DNA of 64,000 nucleotides, taken from Symsagittifera roscoffensis (Eukaryota; Xenacoelomorpha; Acoela; Convolutidae). The stretch is from NCBI RefSeq assembly GCF_963678635.1, contig NC_087064.1, forward strand, positions 38,120,706 through 38,184,705, read 5' to 3'. Every line of letters starts with the position of its first letter. Positions within the stretch are counted from its first letter, which is position 1. Below are positions 63,205 to 64,000 of this stretch, piece after piece. Made by a program: the position numbers and the translations under genes. The notes beneath the pieces are model-generated. The model ran no database searches. It had not been told where the DNA came from and was given only the letters and a program-made list of their open reading frames with translations.

Positions 63205-64000
63205 TAGGTAGCCAGAGCAACGATGAATGAGTTTAACCGAACGAACGGACAGACGCTGGATAGAGTCGTCCCTTCTCAACGCACTGATCGCTCCTCAAGC
63301 AACTCAGAACAAGCATCACATGCAATTGTGCCAGCGGGTCCGACACGTGGCGAGAACACCTTGAGGTCGCGCGTAGTGGATATCAGGAAGAACCTCGCGG
63401 TTCTGAAATTCTTTGTGCAAGTGGCTGCGGAACACCCCCGAGCCTTTCTCACCACCAAGCGATTTATTCTGGGAGTGGTCACCGGATCATAGGGGACAGC
63501 TTGCTGAGGGACGTGAATGAGATCTTTGCGAGTTGCCAAACCACTGCTGTTTTCTTTTGTGGGAGCCTCCGTGGCCCATGTGATCAAAATGATGGAGTAC
63601 CAGAAAGAAGATCAGTTAGACACGCTGAAAATAATGATAGGCACTCAAGACATCTCTAGAGCTCCAGTTACCCCGGAGTGGGAACCTTCGTTGGTCTGCC
63701 TGTTGAACAAGTTAAAACAAAAATACAAACCGAGGCTCGTGGTATTGTGCACGGTCCCACAGAACGCGAAGGGCCGATTTCATGAACGGCAACGAGGCCC
63801 GATGGAATGAAATGATCCGTAACTTGGTCAGGAGCAATCCAGGTGAGTTGCAACTCATGGATCTGGATAACACGCTGCGTATGACCGAGCATCTTGCGCT
63901 CACCAGAGATGTTATCAATTTAAAACCCATTAACGAGCTAGAAGAGGAATTCAGGACCGCCGACTCCTTGGCTTGGATCAGTTCGACCGGCATAGGCAGA
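63205..64000 (+). pseudogene. Homologue of post-pol ORF B: SGNH hydrolase, decayed, cut by the window end
   Basis: 63223-63492 contains RSRVVDIRKN, matching the pre-SGNH region of ORF B. Block I (IIGDSLLRDV) is in another frame at about 63490-63520. Block II (GASVAHVIKMMEY) and block III, changed to GTQDISR, are in 63517-63810, followed by VVLCTVPQNAKGR. Later sequence is frameshifted. It matches the SGNH protein of the giant element in order and motifs, but not in catalytic integrity. Confidence 0.72.

Larger units (their letters stand above)
55146..64000 (+). mobile_element. Right relative of the giant element, decayed and internally rearranged
   Basis: It reads rightwards: truncated 5' LTR (55146-55512), primer site (about 55535), leader, gag fragment, duplicated gag-RNase H fusion, RNase H linker, integrase, macro-like end, spacer, ORF A homologue, SGNH domain, and then the window ends. 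The order matches the giant element throughout; capsid, nucleocapsid, protease and RT are missing. Many stops and frameshifts are present. Confidence 0.82.

Overview
The window comes from a nematode genome, most likely a Caenorhabditis species or close relative. The evidence is one clear host gene, snx-3 (sorting nexin 3, 158 residues, four exons, plus strand). It has nematode-type splice sites, a very short first intron and a TTTTAG trans-splice-like acceptor six bases before its ATG. Almost everything else is transposable-element DNA.

Layout. 1-7,460: two minus-strand LINEs in tandem, each ending in a trinucleotide-repeat tail. The first keeps an intact ORF1; the other ORFs are broken. 7,593-8,054 and 31,768-31,905: the two halves of one minus-strand gene or ORF, split by a giant LTR retrotransposon. 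8,055-31,767: that element, 23.7 kb, coding on the minus strand, with 924-bp TG...CA LTRs. Its Ty3/gypsy-type gag-pol (28,296-18,738) carries a coiled-coil Gag, two zinc knuckles, a DTGA protease, a YVDD reverse transcriptase, RNase H, an HHCC/DDE integrase with a GPY/F module, and a macro-domain-like C-terminus. After a 0.4-kb spacer comes about 8.5 kb of further coding sequence (18,339-9,793) where an env would normally lie. This holds a complete SGNH/GDSL hydrolase domain, a second SGNH-like domain, and more than 1,800 residues that I do not recognise. I regard this region as the most unusual thing in the window.

32,200-46,136: snx-3. Its 12.9-kb second intron holds a dead LINE fragment, a gypsy-type element whose integrase-LTR end is inverted relative to gag-RT-RNase H, a BED-finger/hAT-like fragment, a second LINE fragment, and a dispersed repeat present twice. 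46,137-48,680: no confident gene, one exon-like ORF. 48,680-64,000: two decayed relatives of the giant element arranged head to head as a long inverted repeat. The right-hand one carries a gag-RNase H deletion fusion that has been tandemly duplicated. It still shows integrase, the macro-like end, a homologue of the small post-pol ORF and the SGNH domain in the same order, so the extra module belongs to a family and is not an accident of one copy.

How the parts would work together. In the giant element Gag-Pol would supply particle formation, reverse transcription and integration. The post-pol module could be made from a spliced RNA, since a strong acceptor lies in the spacer. It could add an esterase and an unknown large protein. 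The copy is probably not autonomous now: gag-pol has two frame breaks and one in-frame TGA, and three in-frame stops plus two frame changes lie in the post-pol module. LTR divergence, by eye about 3%, fits an insertion of moderate age. All homology statements rest on reading motifs; no database search was run.
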